A stretch of DNA of 64,000 nt from Streptomyces chryseus (GCF_014650755.1 NZ_BMVO01000025.1:1-64000), one strand, 5' to 3'; shown: positions 15,725-25,110, numbered from the stretch's first letter. The notes: generated by a model from the letters alone, not told the origin. A program made the numbers and translations.

Positions 15725-17122
15725 GTGTACGAGAGCCCTCCGCACCCCCGGCAGCACCCGGCGGTCCCGGACTGCGAGCAGCAGCCGCAGTTCACCGCCG
15801 TACCGCCGCCCGCGCTCTGGCGCTACAAGCCGCGCCGCGCGTGGTGGCGCACCAGGGCGGTGCGCGCGGGCGCGGTGATCACGGCGCTCGCGCTCTGCGC
15901 CCTGGTGATCCTGGCGATCGTCCGCGACCAGACCGGCACGCAGGGCTTCCTGGTGGGCCTGGGGCTGGCCGGGCTGCCGGTGCCGTTGCTGGCGTCGGCG
16001 TTCCGCTGGCTGGACCGGGTGGAGCCCGAGCCCTGGCGGAACCTCGCGTTCGCCTTCGCCTGGGGCGCGTTCGCGGCGGCCCTCGTCGCGATCGTCGCGA
16101 ACAGTTTCGCGACCCGTTGGATAGCCACGGCCACGGCCGATCCCGCGGGGGCCGAATCTCTCGGCGCGACGGTGATAGCGCCGGTCGTCGAGGAGAGCGC
16201 GAAGGCGGCGGCGATATTGCTGATCTTCCTCTTCCGCAGACGGGACTTCACCGGGCTCGTCGACGGGGTGGTGGTCGCCGGGTTCACGGCGACCGGCTTC
16301 GCCTTCACCGAGAACATCCTCTACCTCGGCAACGCCTTCGGCGAGGACCAGGAAGCGGGCGTCTCCGGCCTCGCGTCGGTGACGGCGGCGACCTTCTTCG
16401 TACGCATAGTGATGTCGCCGTTCGCGCACCCCCTGTTCACGGTGCTGACCGGCATCGGCTTCGGGCTGGCCGCGCTCGCGTCGCCGCGCGGGGGGCGGTG
16501 GCGGCGCATCGCGCTGCCCCTGCTGGGCCTGGTGTGCGCGATGGGCATGCACGCCCTGTGGAACGGCTCGGCGGTCTTCGGGGGGCTCGGCTTCTACCTC
16601 GTGTACGCCGTCTTCATGGTCCCCGCCTTCGCACTGCTGACCTGGCTGGCGGTCTGGACGCGCCAGCGCGAGCTGGGCACGATAGCCGCCGAGCTGCCCG
16701 CGTACGCCGCCGCCGGCTGGCTGCTGCCCGCCGAACCGCTGGCCCTGTCCTCGATGCGGGCCCGCTCGCTGGCGCGGGGCGCGGCGGCGCGCAGGTACGG
16801 AAGCGGCGCTGCGGGGCGTGCCGGGGGCCGGGCGGCCGCCCGTGCCGTCGCCGAGTACGAGCTGTTCGCCACGTCCTTGGCCTTCCTGCGCCACCGGGCC
16901 CACCGCGGCGCGCTGGGCCCGGACTTCACGGCACGCGAGCAGGAGCTGCTGCACCATCTGTGGCAGCGCAGGGAGGTCGCCGGTCCGGCGCTGGAGTACG
17001 CGGCGCGGGCGGCGGGCCGGGTACGGCTCCCGCCGCCCCGGCCGCCCGCGTGGCAGCCGTACGGGTACGCGCCGCCCCCGCACCGGGACTACGCGGCGTA
17101 CAACCCGTACCGGCAGCAGTGA
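15725..17122 (+). CDS. PrsW-family intramembrane metalloprotease
   Basis: A 465-residue multi-pass membrane protein. The PrsW motifs are present: APVVEESAKAAAILL (EExxK) near residue 155, FTENILYLG near residue 195, and histidines in a later membrane helix (MSPFAHPLF, then GMHALWNGS). Together these form the presumed zinc site. PrsW in Bacillus cleaves an anti-sigma factor at site 1, so this protein may release a sigma factor or similar target; its target is not evident. The C-terminal 120 residues are cytosolic, Ala/Arg-rich and end with PYRQQ. It has a 40-residue Pro-rich N-terminus before the first helix. Likely translated from a leaderless mRNA. Confidence 0.9.
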   Translation: MYESPPHPRQHPAVPDCEQQPQFTAVPPPALWRYKPRRAWWRTRAVRAGAVITALALCALVILAIVRDQTGTQGFLVGLGLAGLPVPLLASAFRWLDRVEPEPWRNLAFAFAWGAFAAALVAIVANSFATRWIATATADPAGAESLGATVIAPVVEESAKAAAILLIFLFRRRDFTGLVDGVVVAGFTATGFAFTENILYLGNAFGEDQEAGVSGLASVTAATFFVRIVMSPFAHPLFTVLTGIGFGLAALASPRGGRWRRIALPLLGLVCAMGMHALWNGSAVFGGLGFYLVYAVFMVPAFALLTWLAVWTRQRELGTIAAELPAYAAAGWLLPAEPLALSSMRARSLARGAAARRYGSGAAGRAGGRAAARAVAEYELFATSLAFLRHRAHRGALGPDFTAREQELLHHLWQRREVAGPALEYAARAAGRVRLPPPRPPAWQPYGYAPPPHRDYAAYNPYRQQ

Positions 17123-17295
17123 CCGGGGCCCTCCAGGGACGCGAGGACTCGGGGCCCCAGGCAAGACCTGGACCCGGACAGACCGGCAGCCCTGGGCGCG
17201 GGGGGCGTGCGTCAGGGCTGCCGGGGACCGGGGCGGTGCGGTGCCGCGCTCCGGCGGGGACCGGCCGCCGGAGCGCGAAGCGAAAGGCGGAGCCG

Positions 17296-18396
17296 TCAGA
17301 CGGTGAGGCCCTTGCCGCGCAGCCACGCGGCCGGGTCGACGCCCGCGCCGTCCGGCGTGTGCACTTCGAGGTGCAGGTGCGCCCCGGTGACGTTGCCGGT
17401 GGCGCCGACGCGGCCGATGACGTCGCCCGTACCGACCTCGCCGGACGTGACGGTCATCGAGGAGAGGTGGCAGTACCAGACCTCCGTACCGTCCGGGAGC
17501 TCCAGGACGATGCGGTAGCCGTACGAACCGGACCAGCCCGCGGACTTGATCGTGCCGCCGTGCACGGCCTTGAGCGGCGTGCCCGTCGGAGCGGCGAAGT
17601 CGAGGCCGGTGTGCTGGCCGGAGGACCACATAGCGCCGGCCTGCCCGTACGTGGAGGTGAGCGTGTACGACGAGAGGGGCATCGCGTAGCTGGCGGCCAG
17701 CTTGGCGAGCCGCTCCTCCTCCGCCTTGCGCGCGGCCTCTTCCCGCGCCTCGCGCTTCTCCTCCTCGGCCTCGCGCTTCTCCTCGGCCGCCTCGGCCTCC
17801 GCCGCGCTCTGCTGCTTCTTCGCCTCGGCCGCGGCCTTCTCGGCGGCCTCCTTCTCGGCGGCGACCTTCACCTCGGCGTCGGCGGCGGCCTGCTGCTGCT
17901 CGGCCTGCTGGAGGATGCGGGCGCGCAGGGCCTCGCCCGCGTCGGTGGTGCCCTGCCGGGCGTCGGCTGTCGTGACGCCCGCGGTGGAGAGCGGGGCGGC
18001 GGCCACGACGGCCTCGTTCGCCGCGCCGGCCTGCACGTCGGAGCCGGATTCGGCGTCGTCGGACATCAAAGAGCCGACACCGGGTAGTGACTTGGGGTCG
18101 GGAAGCGAGTCCGTTATCGCGTCGGGAAGGGAGATCGATATGGCCGGCTTGTCCTGGGCGGTGGCGATTCCGCCCGCGCCGACCGCGGCGATGACGCCCA
18201 CGCCGAGAACGGTGGAGCTGCGACCGAGACCGCCGCGCTGCTTGGCCACACGGTGACGGCCGCGTACGGGACGGACGGATTCCTCAGTCGGATTCCATTC
18301 CTCCCAGGTCCCCTCCCCGCCGACGTGCGTGCCGGTGTCGTGGGCCGCCCCGTAAGGGGGCATGGCGGTCTGGGGGGCGGGGCTGTTGGACGCCAC
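17296..18396 (-). CDS. Secreted M23 (LytM-type) peptidoglycan endopeptidase with coiled coil
   Basis: A 366-residue cell-wall hydrolase. A hydrophobic signal/anchor segment (STVLGVGVIAAVGAGGIATA) lies near residue 65. A long Glu/Lys/Ala coiled coil spans about 150-240 (EKEAAEKAAAEAKK). The LytM catalytic domain spans about 255-366, with HTGLDFAAPTGTP and HLHLEVHTP carrying the zinc ligands. The GTG at 18396 follows AAAGGAG. A c-di-AMP (ydaO) riboswitch precedes it, so expression should respond to c-di-AMP, as known for other Streptomyces resuscitation and wall-lytic enzymes. It converges with the PrsW gene, leaving 170 bp without features. Confidence 0.93.
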   Translation of the reverse strand: MASNSPAPQTAMPPYGAAHDTGTHVGGEGTWEEWNPTEESVRPVRGRHRVAKQRGGLGRSSTVLGVGVIAAVGAGGIATAQDKPAISISLPDAITDSLPDPKSLPGVGSLMSDDAESGSDVQAGAANEAVVAAAPLSTAGVTTADARQGTTDAGEALRARILQQAEQQQAAADAEVKVAAEKEAAEKAAAEAKKQQSAAEAEAAEEKREAEEEKREAREEAARKAEEERLAKLAASYAMPLSSYTLTSTYGQAGAMWSSGQHTGLDFAAPTGTPLKAVHGGTIKSAGWSGSYGYRIVLELPDGTEVWYCHLSSMTVTSGEVGTGDVIGRVGATGNVTGAHLHLEVHTPDGAGVDPAAWLRGKGLTV

Positions 18397-18423
18397 GGAG
18401 GCGTGCTCCTTTCCTTCCTTCTC

Positions 18424-18575
18424 GCCTACCGGGTTAGCTGACGGGTTCGGAGCAGGAAGGTCTCCTACGAGCCTCTCCGTGGGTACGAAGCGGCCCGATT
18501 CACCCCAAGGAACGTGGTTCCCCGGTTCCCTCGCGGGATTCGGCGTGTGCGCACGGTGCCGTCTCTTGCGACGAC
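18424..18575 (-). promoter_or_regulatory. c-di-AMP riboswitch (ydaO/yuaA type) controlling the M23 gene
   Basis: On the minus strand the leader contains GGGAACCACGTTCCTTGGGG, then GGTGAATCGGGCC, and CCGTCAGCTAACCCGGTAGG about 30 nt before the M23 start codon. These are the conserved blocks of the ydaO aptamer in the right order, with a variable stem-loop between. The 5' limit is approximate. In Streptomyces such aptamers sit upstream of wall hydrolases and are expected to switch them off at high c-di-AMP. Confidence 0.9.
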
Positions 18576-18813
18576 TGGGACGACCGCGCTGCGTTATCGA
18601 ACGTTAATAGACACCGGCTTCGGTTTCCAAGCTGTTCCAAGTGATCGTTAAGGGTCTTGGACTGAACCAATCGGGACACAAGCAGTCACAGTCGGACGAG
18701 TTGACCGCCACTCAGAAAACATCCGTCGCATGACGGTTCGTCAATCGTTATGCGCAAGGGTGTTCTGGACTACGCAGCGTCGCGAGCCGGATCCCACGGC
18801 TAACTTCAGCACC
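18576..18813 (+). other. Gap between the riboswitch and the DUF2332 gene
   Basis: Lower in GC than its surroundings, with several TTAA/TTAT patches. It must hold the leftward promoter of the M23 transcript and the rightward promoter of the DUF2332 gene. No gene is supported. Confidence 0.4.
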
Positions 18814-19797
18814 ATGGTCGTCAACAACACGCAGTCGGTGGCCGATCGCTACCGCGAGTTCTCCGAGCAGCAGGCGCGCGCCGTTTCGCCCGTGTACGCC
18901 GAACTCACCGCCCGCATCAGCAAGGACCCGGACTTCTGCGCCCTCGTCGCCGCTCTCCCGCCCGGCAACAAGCAGCAGCCCAACCTCCTCCTGGCCGCCG
19001 TCCGGTATCTCGGCGGCCCCTACGAGCGGTGGGCGCCCTTCCGTGACTGGACCCTGACCCACTGGGACGCCGTACGCGCCGTCATGCTGGCCCGCTTCAC
19101 CCAGACCAACGAGCCCGCCCGCTGCGCCACCCTGCTGCCCCTCCTCGCCGCGCTCCCCCAGCCCCTCGCCCTCATCGAGGTCGGCGCCTCCGCGGGCCTG
19201 TGCCTCCACCCGGACCGCTACGCGTACCGCTACGACGACGGCCCCGTCCTGGGCGACGCCCCCGTCACCTTCGACTGCCGTACGGAGGGTCACGCGCCCC
19301 TGCCCAGCGCGCTCCCGGACATCGCCTGGCGGGCCGGCATCGACCTCAACCCCCTCGACCCCACCGACGCGGACGACGTCCGCTGGCTCCAGTCACTCAT
19401 CTGGCCCGGCCGCACCGAGCGCCCCCGCCAGCAGCTCGCCGCCATCGAGGCGGTCCGTACGGCGCCCAGGCCCCGCATCGTGCGCGGCGACCTCGTCGAC
19501 GAACTCCCGGCGCTGGCCGCCGAGGCCCCCGGGGACGCCACCCTGGTCGTCTTCCACACCGCCGTACTGACCTACCTGCCGCTCGCCCGCCGCGAGGAGT
19601 TCGCCGCGCTCGTCCGCGAGCTGGCCGGCCACTGGATCTCCAACGAGCACCACACCGTCCTGCCCTGGCTCGACGCCCCCGCCCCGGACGACGAGCACCT
19701 TCTCACCCTCGCCCTCGACGAGCGCGCGGTCGCCTTCACGGCCCCGCACGGCCAGAGCCTGCACTGGTTCGCTCCTCCGGCAGCTCCGGCCGCCTGA
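18814..19797 (+). CDS. DUF2332-domain protein
   Basis: A 327-residue cytoplasmic protein of unknown function covering the whole DUF2332 domain. Typical blocks are RYREFSEQQARAVSPVY, ALIEVGASAGLCLHPDRYAY and LVVFHTAVLTYLP. The GASAGL stretch resembles a nucleotide or SAM-binding loop, but no activity is established. ATG 18814 is chosen as the first start matching the domain. Its last 62 bp overlap the convergent phosphatase gene. Confidence 0.85.
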   Translation: MVVNNTQSVADRYREFSEQQARAVSPVYAELTARISKDPDFCALVAALPPGNKQQPNLLLAAVRYLGGPYERWAPFRDWTLTHWDAVRAVMLARFTQTNEPARCATLLPLLAALPQPLALIEVGASAGLCLHPDRYAYRYDDGPVLGDAPVTFDCRTEGHAPLPSALPDIAWRAGIDLNPLDPTDADDVRWLQSLIWPGRTERPRQQLAAIEAVRTAPRPRIVRGDLVDELPALAAEAPGDATLVVFHTAVLTYLPLARREEFAALVRELAGHWISNEHHTVLPWLDAPAPDDEHLLTLALDERAVAFTAPHGQSLHWFAPPAAPAA

Positions 19798-20938
19798 CCA
19801 GGCCCACCGTCCTGCGGCGGTCCCGCTGCCCCTCGGCGGGCCGCCCGACCGCCAGCAGGGCCATGTCGTCCGTGGCCGCCCCGGCCGTGTGCAGCCGTAC
19901 GTCGGCGACGAGCGCGTCCAGCAGCTCGTCGGGGCCGGGGAAGATCCGGCCGCGCAGCCGGGCGGCCGGGTCGTAGAAGACCCCGGCCGCGTTCCGCGCC
20001 TCGGACAGGCCGTCGGTGTAGAGCAGCAGCGTGGCACCGGGCGGGAACGCGCACTCCAGCGTCCGGTCCGGCCAGGCGCCCAGGTCGCCCATCCCGAGCG
20101 GCAGCGCGGCCTCGGGCGGCACGATCTGCGCGATGTCCCCGTCGGCGTACAGCAGGAGCGGTTCCGGGTGGCCCCGGTTGACGAACCGCACGACGCCCCG
20201 ACCGTGCGGGATCTCGGCCAGTACGGCCGTGGTGAAGCCCTCGAAGGCGTCGAGCCCGTCGCGCCGGGCGCCCTCCCGCGTCAGCGCCCGCTCCAGCCGC
20301 CGCGCCACCCCGTCGAGCGCGCTCTCCTGCTCCGCGGCCTCCCGGAACGCCCCGACGACGACGGCCACCGCCTCCACCGCGCCGAGCCCCTTGCCGCGTA
20401 CGTCGCCGACCACCAGCCGCACCCCGGACGGCGTGTCCTGGACGGCGAACAGGTCCCCGCCGATGAAGGCGTCCGCCTGGGCGGCCTCGTACCGCGCGGC
20501 GATGTGCAGCCCGGCGATCCGGTCCGCCGGTACGGGGAGCACGGCGCGCTGGGCCGCCTCCGCGATGGTGCGGGCGGAGGCGAGCTGCCGGCCGCTGCGG
20601 CGTACGACACGGTTGATGAGCAGCGCGAGGACGGCGACGGTCACCACGGTGATCAGCTCGGTCACGGACTCGACGTGCGTGGAGGTGCCGTTGTAGAGAT
20701 GCAGCCCCACGACGGCGGCGACGGCGACGGCGCCGGTCACCAGGGTGTTGCGGAACGAGGACAGCGGGGCTGCGATCAGCGGGGCTGCCGCGAACAGCGG
20801 CGACGCGGTGAAGTTCGGCGGCGTGGTGACGTCGAACGCGCACCCGCCGACGATCAGCAGCGCGGGCAGCGCCCGGACGAACCGCGAGACCGCCCTGCCC
20901 CCGCCGCGTCCGGCCGCCGCTCCGCCCAGCTTCCCCAC
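19736..20938 (-). CDS. Membrane-anchored PP2C (SpoIIE-type) serine phosphatase
   Basis: A 400-residue protein with two or more N-terminal transmembrane helices (LPALLIVGGCAF; LVTGAVAVAAVVGLHL; LITVVTVAVLALLI) in residues about 25-120. A PP2C/SpoIIE domain follows, with GGDLFAV, GDVRGKGLGA, LLYTDGLSEARN and TDDMALLAVG carrying metal-binding Asp residues. GTG 20938 has GGAG about 10 bp upstream and begins LVGKL-type basic sequence; longer frames upstream are low-complexity. Probably dephosphorylates an anti-sigma antagonist in response to an envelope signal. Converges on and overlaps DUF2332. Confidence 0.87.
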   Translation of the reverse strand: MGKLGGAAAGRGGGRAVSRFVRALPALLIVGGCAFDVTTPPNFTASPLFAAAPLIAAPLSSFRNTLVTGAVAVAAVVGLHLYNGTSTHVESVTELITVVTVAVLALLINRVVRRSGRQLASARTIAEAAQRAVLPVPADRIAGLHIAARYEAAQADAFIGGDLFAVQDTPSGVRLVVGDVRGKGLGAVEAVAVVVGAFREAAEQESALDGVARRLERALTREGARRDGLDAFEGFTTAVLAEIPHGRGVVRFVNRGHPEPLLLYADGDIAQIVPPEAALPLGMGDLGAWPDRTLECAFPPGATLLLYTDGLSEARNAAGVFYDPAARLRGRIFPGPDELLDALVADVRLHTAGAATDDMALLAVGRPAEGQRDRRRTVGLVRRPELPEERTSAGSGRAGP

Positions 20939-21066
20939 CAGTGGTCTCCTGCTCGCCGCGCACCCGGCTGCGGACCGTACCGCGCCCAGCCCAGGCTGGC
21001 CGCAGCCGCGCCGGGCGGCCATCGGAGGCCGACCGAACGGGGGACGCGGGAGCTCCCCGGACACGA

Positions 21067-21102
21067 CGAAGGCCCGGATCTCTTCCGAGATCCGGACCTT
21101 CG
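21067..21102 (-). terminator. Terminator downstream of tRNA-fMet
   Basis: Near-perfect 15-bp stem (CGAAGGCCCGGATCT / AGATCCGGACCTTCG) 14 bp after the tRNA 3' end. It lies in the gap before the phosphatase gene. Confidence 0.8.
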
Positions 21103-21115
21103 TCTTCTTCTTCAG

Positions 21116-21189
21116 TAGCGGGGACAGGATTTGAACCTGCGACCTCTGGGTTATGAGCCCAGCGAGCTACCGAGCTGCTCCACCCCGCG
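21116..21189 (-). tRNA. Initiator tRNA-fMet (CAU)
   Basis: A cloverleaf on the minus strand with anticodon CAT and anticodon stem CTGGG/CCCAG, giving the three consecutive G-C pairs that mark initiator tRNA. Position 1 is C facing T72, an unpaired acceptor end as needed for formylation. The 3' CCA is not encoded. Confidence 0.93.
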
Positions 21190-21351
21190 TCGTTGAACTC
21201 AACTGTACGCCATCGGGGAGCCACCCCCGACCACACGCCCCACGCAGCTCACACGGCCCACCGCGCTCCGGGCGGACGGCCGGGTCGAACACGGTCGGGC
21301 CGTACCACCACCCCTGCGGGGCGCCGCCAACCCGCCTCCCCCGCGGCGGCG

Positions 21352-21552
21352 TTACTCCGCGATCTCCGTACGCTCCCACCACTCGTACACCGTCACGCGC
21401 CCCTGGTCGGTGTCCTGGTGCCGCGCCGTGACCTTGAAATGCTCGTACCCGCCGCGGTGCGGGATCTTCAACTCTTTCCCGGGCGGCGTGATCGGCACGA
21501 TCCGCTCCCGCAGATCGTCCGGCCCGCCTTCGAGGAGCGCCTTTTGCGTCAT
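21352..21552 (-). CDS. Small conserved protein, DUF5988-like
   Basis: A 66-residue protein beginning MTQKALLEGGPDDLRERIV and containing PPGKELKIPHRGGYEHFKVT and a WWERTEIAE end. The pattern fits a small family found across Streptomyces, often named DUF5988; function unknown. It is soluble, with a mixed beta-like composition. Lies alone between tRNA-fMet and tRNA-Lys. Confidence 0.8.
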   Translation of the reverse strand: MTQKALLEGGPDDLRERIVPITPPGKELKIPHRGGYEHFKVTARHQDTDQGRVTVYEWWERTEIAE

Positions 21553-21614
21553 GCCCCAGTCTTCGCACGGCTGCCCCGCACGCGCACGTCGGAGCGCCCG
21601 TCCGAGAACGCGAG

Positions 21615-21647
21615 AGCGCCCCGCCGGACGTGTCCGGGCGGGGCGCT
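21615..21647 (-). terminator. Terminator downstream of tRNA-Lys
   Basis: AGCGCCCCGCC / GGGCGGGGCGCT, a GC-rich stem of about 11 bp, about 40 bp beyond the tRNA-Lys 3' end. Confidence 0.7.
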
Positions 21648-21688
21648 GACGTGCGGGTCGACCGGGCTGCCCCGGTCGCCTCGGGCGG

Positions 21689-21761
21689 TAGGCCGTGTGG
21701 GACTCGAACCCACAACCAACGGATTAAAAGTCCGCTGCTCTGCCAATTGAGCTAACGGCCC
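21689..21761 (-). tRNA. tRNA-Lys (UUU)
   Basis: Cloverleaf on the minus strand: acceptor GGGCCGT/ACGGCCT, anticodon loop CTTTTAA, T-loop TTCGAGT. CCA is not encoded. Confidence 0.95.
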
Positions 21762-21848
21762 TCGGCGAATCACCCCCGAGCATAGCCGCAGCGGACCCGG
21801 TAGCCGATCGGGTATCGGTTACCGGGCCCGTCACCGGGAGCACCGGCT

Positions 21849-24800
21849 CTAGAACAGGCCCTTGTAGCCCTGCCATCCGGTGGCGATCTGCGTGCGGCCG
21901 CCGAAGGAGCCACGGCCGTTGCCGTCGTTGCGGAAGAGCTTGCCGGCGGAGTCCCGCACGACGATGTCCGCCCTGCCGTCACCACTCACGTCACCGACGC
22001 CGACGAGGGCGTTGTAGGACCGCCCCCAGTCCTCGAAGACCTGCACGCGGCCCTCGAACCAGCCGTCGCCGGTCCCTTCGTAGCGCCAGAGGCCGCCGGA
22101 CCTGTCGTGCGCGAGCAGATCCGCCCGGCCGTCCCCGGTGATGTCACCGACGCCGGCGATCCGCCCGTACGTCTTCCAGTTCGAACCGACCTTCACCTTG
22201 GCCGCGAGCTTGCCGCCCGCCGCACCGGCGAAGAAGTACATGTCGCCGGTCGACGCCTGACGGGCGACCAGGTCCGGACGGCGGTCGCCGTTCATGTCGC
22301 CGGGAGACGTCAGCACGTTGTACTGGCCCCATCCGCTCCCCAGTGAGCTGGACGCCGTCGAAACGGTCAGGGCCTTACCGCACTTCGGCTTGTACGCCCG
22401 GAGTTCGCCGGAGGCCGACCGCACCAGCACGTCGTTGCACCGGTCGCCGTTCACGTCGCCGAACGGCACGGCGTACGCCGACGAGGCCCACCCGGTGGCC
22501 GAGGTCTTCCCGGAGAACTTCCCGGCGCCGGTCCCGTGGTGGAAGGTGAAGCTGCCGTGGAAGTTGAGCGTCAGCAGATCCCCGACGGTGTCGTCCCCGA
22601 CGAAGTCGTGGCGCACGGGTGACGCTCCCCGCAGCTCGACCGTGCCCGTACGCCGGAGCGCGGGGCCGTTGCCGTCGGCGGGCAGGACGGACAGCGTCCA
22701 GGCGTACGTGCCGTTCGGGAAGGCGGCATCTCCCTGCGCGCCGGGCACCATGCCGTGCCAGCGTGCTTCGAGCCGCTCGCGCACGGCGCCGCCGCGGACC
22801 GTGTCGACGGTCCTGCCGGTGACCTTGTCGCGCAGCGTCAGTGTCCAGGACGCGGCTGGCTTGGACAGCGGCGTGACGGTGACGATCTCCGGTACGGCGT
22901 CGAAAGTGCGTGCGGTGACCTGGGGGATGTCGACCGGGGACCCTGCCGTGGCCATGGGCTGCCCGGGCACGCCGGACGGGACCAGGTGCACCCGCTCGTC
23001 GCCGTCGACGTAGGCGGCGTTCCCGGCGAAGCGGTCGACGGTCCACCGCACATGGCGCTGCGAGACGCCCGTGTCCGGGAGGTCGCCGACGGTGCGGCTC
23101 CGGGCCTGGCCGGTGTCCACGGCTGTGAGGAGGAGCTTCCCGTCGGCCTTGTCGTGCGTGACCACCCACCCGTCACCGAGCAGCGCCTCACCGGAGGGCA
23201 CGGGAATGGACTTCTTCTCCGTACGGTCGTACACCCCGGCCGGGCCGCCCGAGGGGCAGCTCCAGTACAGCCAGCGCCCGACCGCCTGAAGCTCCTCGGG
23301 CACGCAGCCCGCGCCGGTGTCCGCCGTCTCGACGGTCGTCCCGGCGGCGAGGTCCCGCGCGGTGACCACGCCTTTCGCCACACCCGGGGTCCACAGCCGG
23401 CCCGCCCAGACGGCGGCGGCGCCGGCGTCGCGCTGGACGACGGCCTTGCCGTCGGAGAGGCGGTAGAGGGTCTGCCTTCCCCCCGCTTCGGAGGTGTGGA
23501 GGAGATGGCCAGGGGTGACGGAGGTGATTTCCCCGCCGGGGGGGACGAGGATCGAAGCATGGTCGTCGTTCCTGGGCCCGTCGATACGGACCAGGTCCTT
23601 CTCGGCGGTGTACTCCTCCAGCCTGGCGAACCGCCCGTCACCCACGCCGTGCAGCGCCGCGCAAGCCGCGTCGTCATGCGCACACCACGGCGGGTAGGCA
23701 ACCGCGTTCATGAGCCGGGATCGCTCTCCGTACGTCGGCGTCCCGGTGGCGCTGAGCGTGCGGCCGTGGGCCTCCCTCGTGCCCGTGCTGTTGTCGACGA
23801 GGCCGAGGCGCCCCTGCGCGAGCGCCAGGCCTCCGACCACCGCCGACAGTTGCGGCAGCTTCTTCACAAGGGTCGCCCGGGGCTGGCCGTCCCCATCTGC
23901 GGTGATGCGGCGAATGGCCCAGTCAGTGGGGTAGGACGAGCCGCCGACCACCACTGCGGTCCCACCGGGGCCGCTCGTCAGCGCTCCTGTGCTCCTCGCT
24001 GTGACAGTCAGCGGCGCGCCACCTGCGATCGGCTTGGCCATGATTGCTGACGTGTTGCTCTCGTACACCACCCATTGACCGACAACCGCCAGGTTGTGCT
24101 GCGGTGCACCGTCGGGCGTCACGTCCACCGTGGTGGGCTCGGCCGGGAGGTCGTCGCGGGGGATGACGAGAACAGCGGTCTTGCTCGTGCTGTACACCGC
24201 GAGATGCTCGTCGGAGAGCTTCGCGTACTGGTATCCCTCGGGAAGCGGAGCGCTGATCCCGCTCACCTGGCCTGTAAGCGGGTCAACCTGCACGAGACGA
24301 ATACGGTCGTCGGTTTTGCCGATTTTGCCGAGGAACACGATCCCCTTGTGGTCTCCGGCAACAGGGGCGCCCAGCATCCCGCCCGCGGGCAGTCCCGTGA
24401 CGACGGCATGACGCGTACCGCCGTCTCCGTCGGACGACAGCAGGTGCAACCTCCTGGCGCCGTGACCGTCGGAATCGACGACGTTGTCGAAGGCCACTGC
24501 CGTCCCATCGAATACACGAAGGAGGGCGAGACCATCAGGAATGGTGAACTTGTGGTTCGTACCGTCCGATGCGTTCCGGAACTCCACTTGCGCGCCGTTG
24601 TCATACGTCACATGGGCCAAAGCATCGGTCCCCGTAGGGCGGGCGACGGCTCCGGCATCGGGCACCGCGAACGTCTTGCCGTCCTCGAACCGGGTCCACT
24701 GCAGACCATCGAGGCCGGCTTCCCGGTGGAACACTCCGCGGGCGCCGACGCCGTCCGCGTCCCAGGCCTGTACCCCACCGAACAGCGTCGCCGATCGTGC

Positions 24801-24947
24801 CGCGTCCCGAAGTGCCGGCGGAATGACGACTTCCTGCACGGCAGGCGGCACATCCTCCTTCGCGGCCGCTGCGGCGTCCACGGACGTACAGAGTCCGATC
24901 CCCATGGCTGCGGCGATCGTGCCGCGCACAAGGGCGTGTCGTGTCAC
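21849..24947 (-). CDS. Large secreted FG-GAP/VCBS repeat protein
   Basis: A 1032-residue exported protein. A signal peptide (LVRGTIAAAMGIGLCTSVDA) ends near residue 28. A long beta-rich middle looks like a propeller built of short repeats (residues about 40-680). An Ig/FlgD-like segment follows (TWTLTLRDKVTGRTVDT; YAWTLSVLPADGNG, about 700-800). The C-terminus has at least four FG-GAP/VCBS repeats: GDVNGDRCNDVLVR, GDMNGDRRPDLVAR, GDITGDGRADLLAH, GDVSGDGRADIVVR, with Ca-binding DxNGDxxxD loops. Base composition is slightly less GC-rich than its neighbours. Similar proteins are common in Streptomyces and their roles are mostly unknown; binding of a wall or external polymer is a guess. Confidence 0.85.
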   Translation of the reverse strand: MTRHALVRGTIAAAMGIGLCTSVDAAAAAKEDVPPAVQEVVIPPALRDAARSATLFGGVQAWDADGVGARGVFHREAGLDGLQWTRFEDGKTFAVPDAGAVARPTGTDALAHVTYDNGAQVEFRNASDGTNHKFTIPDGLALLRVFDGTAVAFDNVVDSDGHGARRLHLLSSDGDGGTRHAVVTGLPAGGMLGAPVAGDHKGIVFLGKIGKTDDRIRLVQVDPLTGQVSGISAPLPEGYQYAKLSDEHLAVYSTSKTAVLVIPRDDLPAEPTTVDVTPDGAPQHNLAVVGQWVVYESNTSAIMAKPIAGGAPLTVTARSTGALTSGPGGTAVVVGGSSYPTDWAIRRITADGDGQPRATLVKKLPQLSAVVGGLALAQGRLGLVDNSTGTREAHGRTLSATGTPTYGERSRLMNAVAYPPWCAHDDAACAALHGVGDGRFARLEEYTAEKDLVRIDGPRNDDHASILVPPGGEITSVTPGHLLHTSEAGGRQTLYRLSDGKAVVQRDAGAAAVWAGRLWTPGVAKGVVTARDLAAGTTVETADTGAGCVPEELQAVGRWLYWSCPSGGPAGVYDRTEKKSIPVPSGEALLGDGWVVTHDKADGKLLLTAVDTGQARSRTVGDLPDTGVSQRHVRWTVDRFAGNAAYVDGDERVHLVPSGVPGQPMATAGSPVDIPQVTARTFDAVPEIVTVTPLSKPAASWTLTLRDKVTGRTVDTVRGGAVRERLEARWHGMVPGAQGDAAFPNGTYAWTLSVLPADGNGPALRRTGTVELRGASPVRHDFVGDDTVGDLLTLNFHGSFTFHHGTGAGKFSGKTSATGWASSAYAVPFGDVNGDRCNDVLVRSASGELRAYKPKCGKALTVSTASSSLGSGWGQYNVLTSPGDMNGDRRPDLVARQASTGDMYFFAGAAGGKLAAKVKVGSNWKTYGRIAGVGDITGDGRADLLAHDRSGGLWRYEGTGDGWFEGRVQVFEDWGRSYNALVGVGDVSGDGRADIVVRDSAGKLFRNDGNGRGSFGGRTQIATGWQGYKGLF

Positions 24948-25110
24948 TCGGTTCCCTCCCCGGGAGCCAGAAGAAAGGCGTGGGGAAGCGACGGCGGCTG
25001 TGTGTCACGCGCGCCGTCGGCGAATCGAATCGAGCCACGCCCCCCGGCAGTGCCCCCCATGCAAGTGGGGCGGAGCGTAGCAGGAGTCACGGGTGGGGGG
25101 AAAGGGAAAA

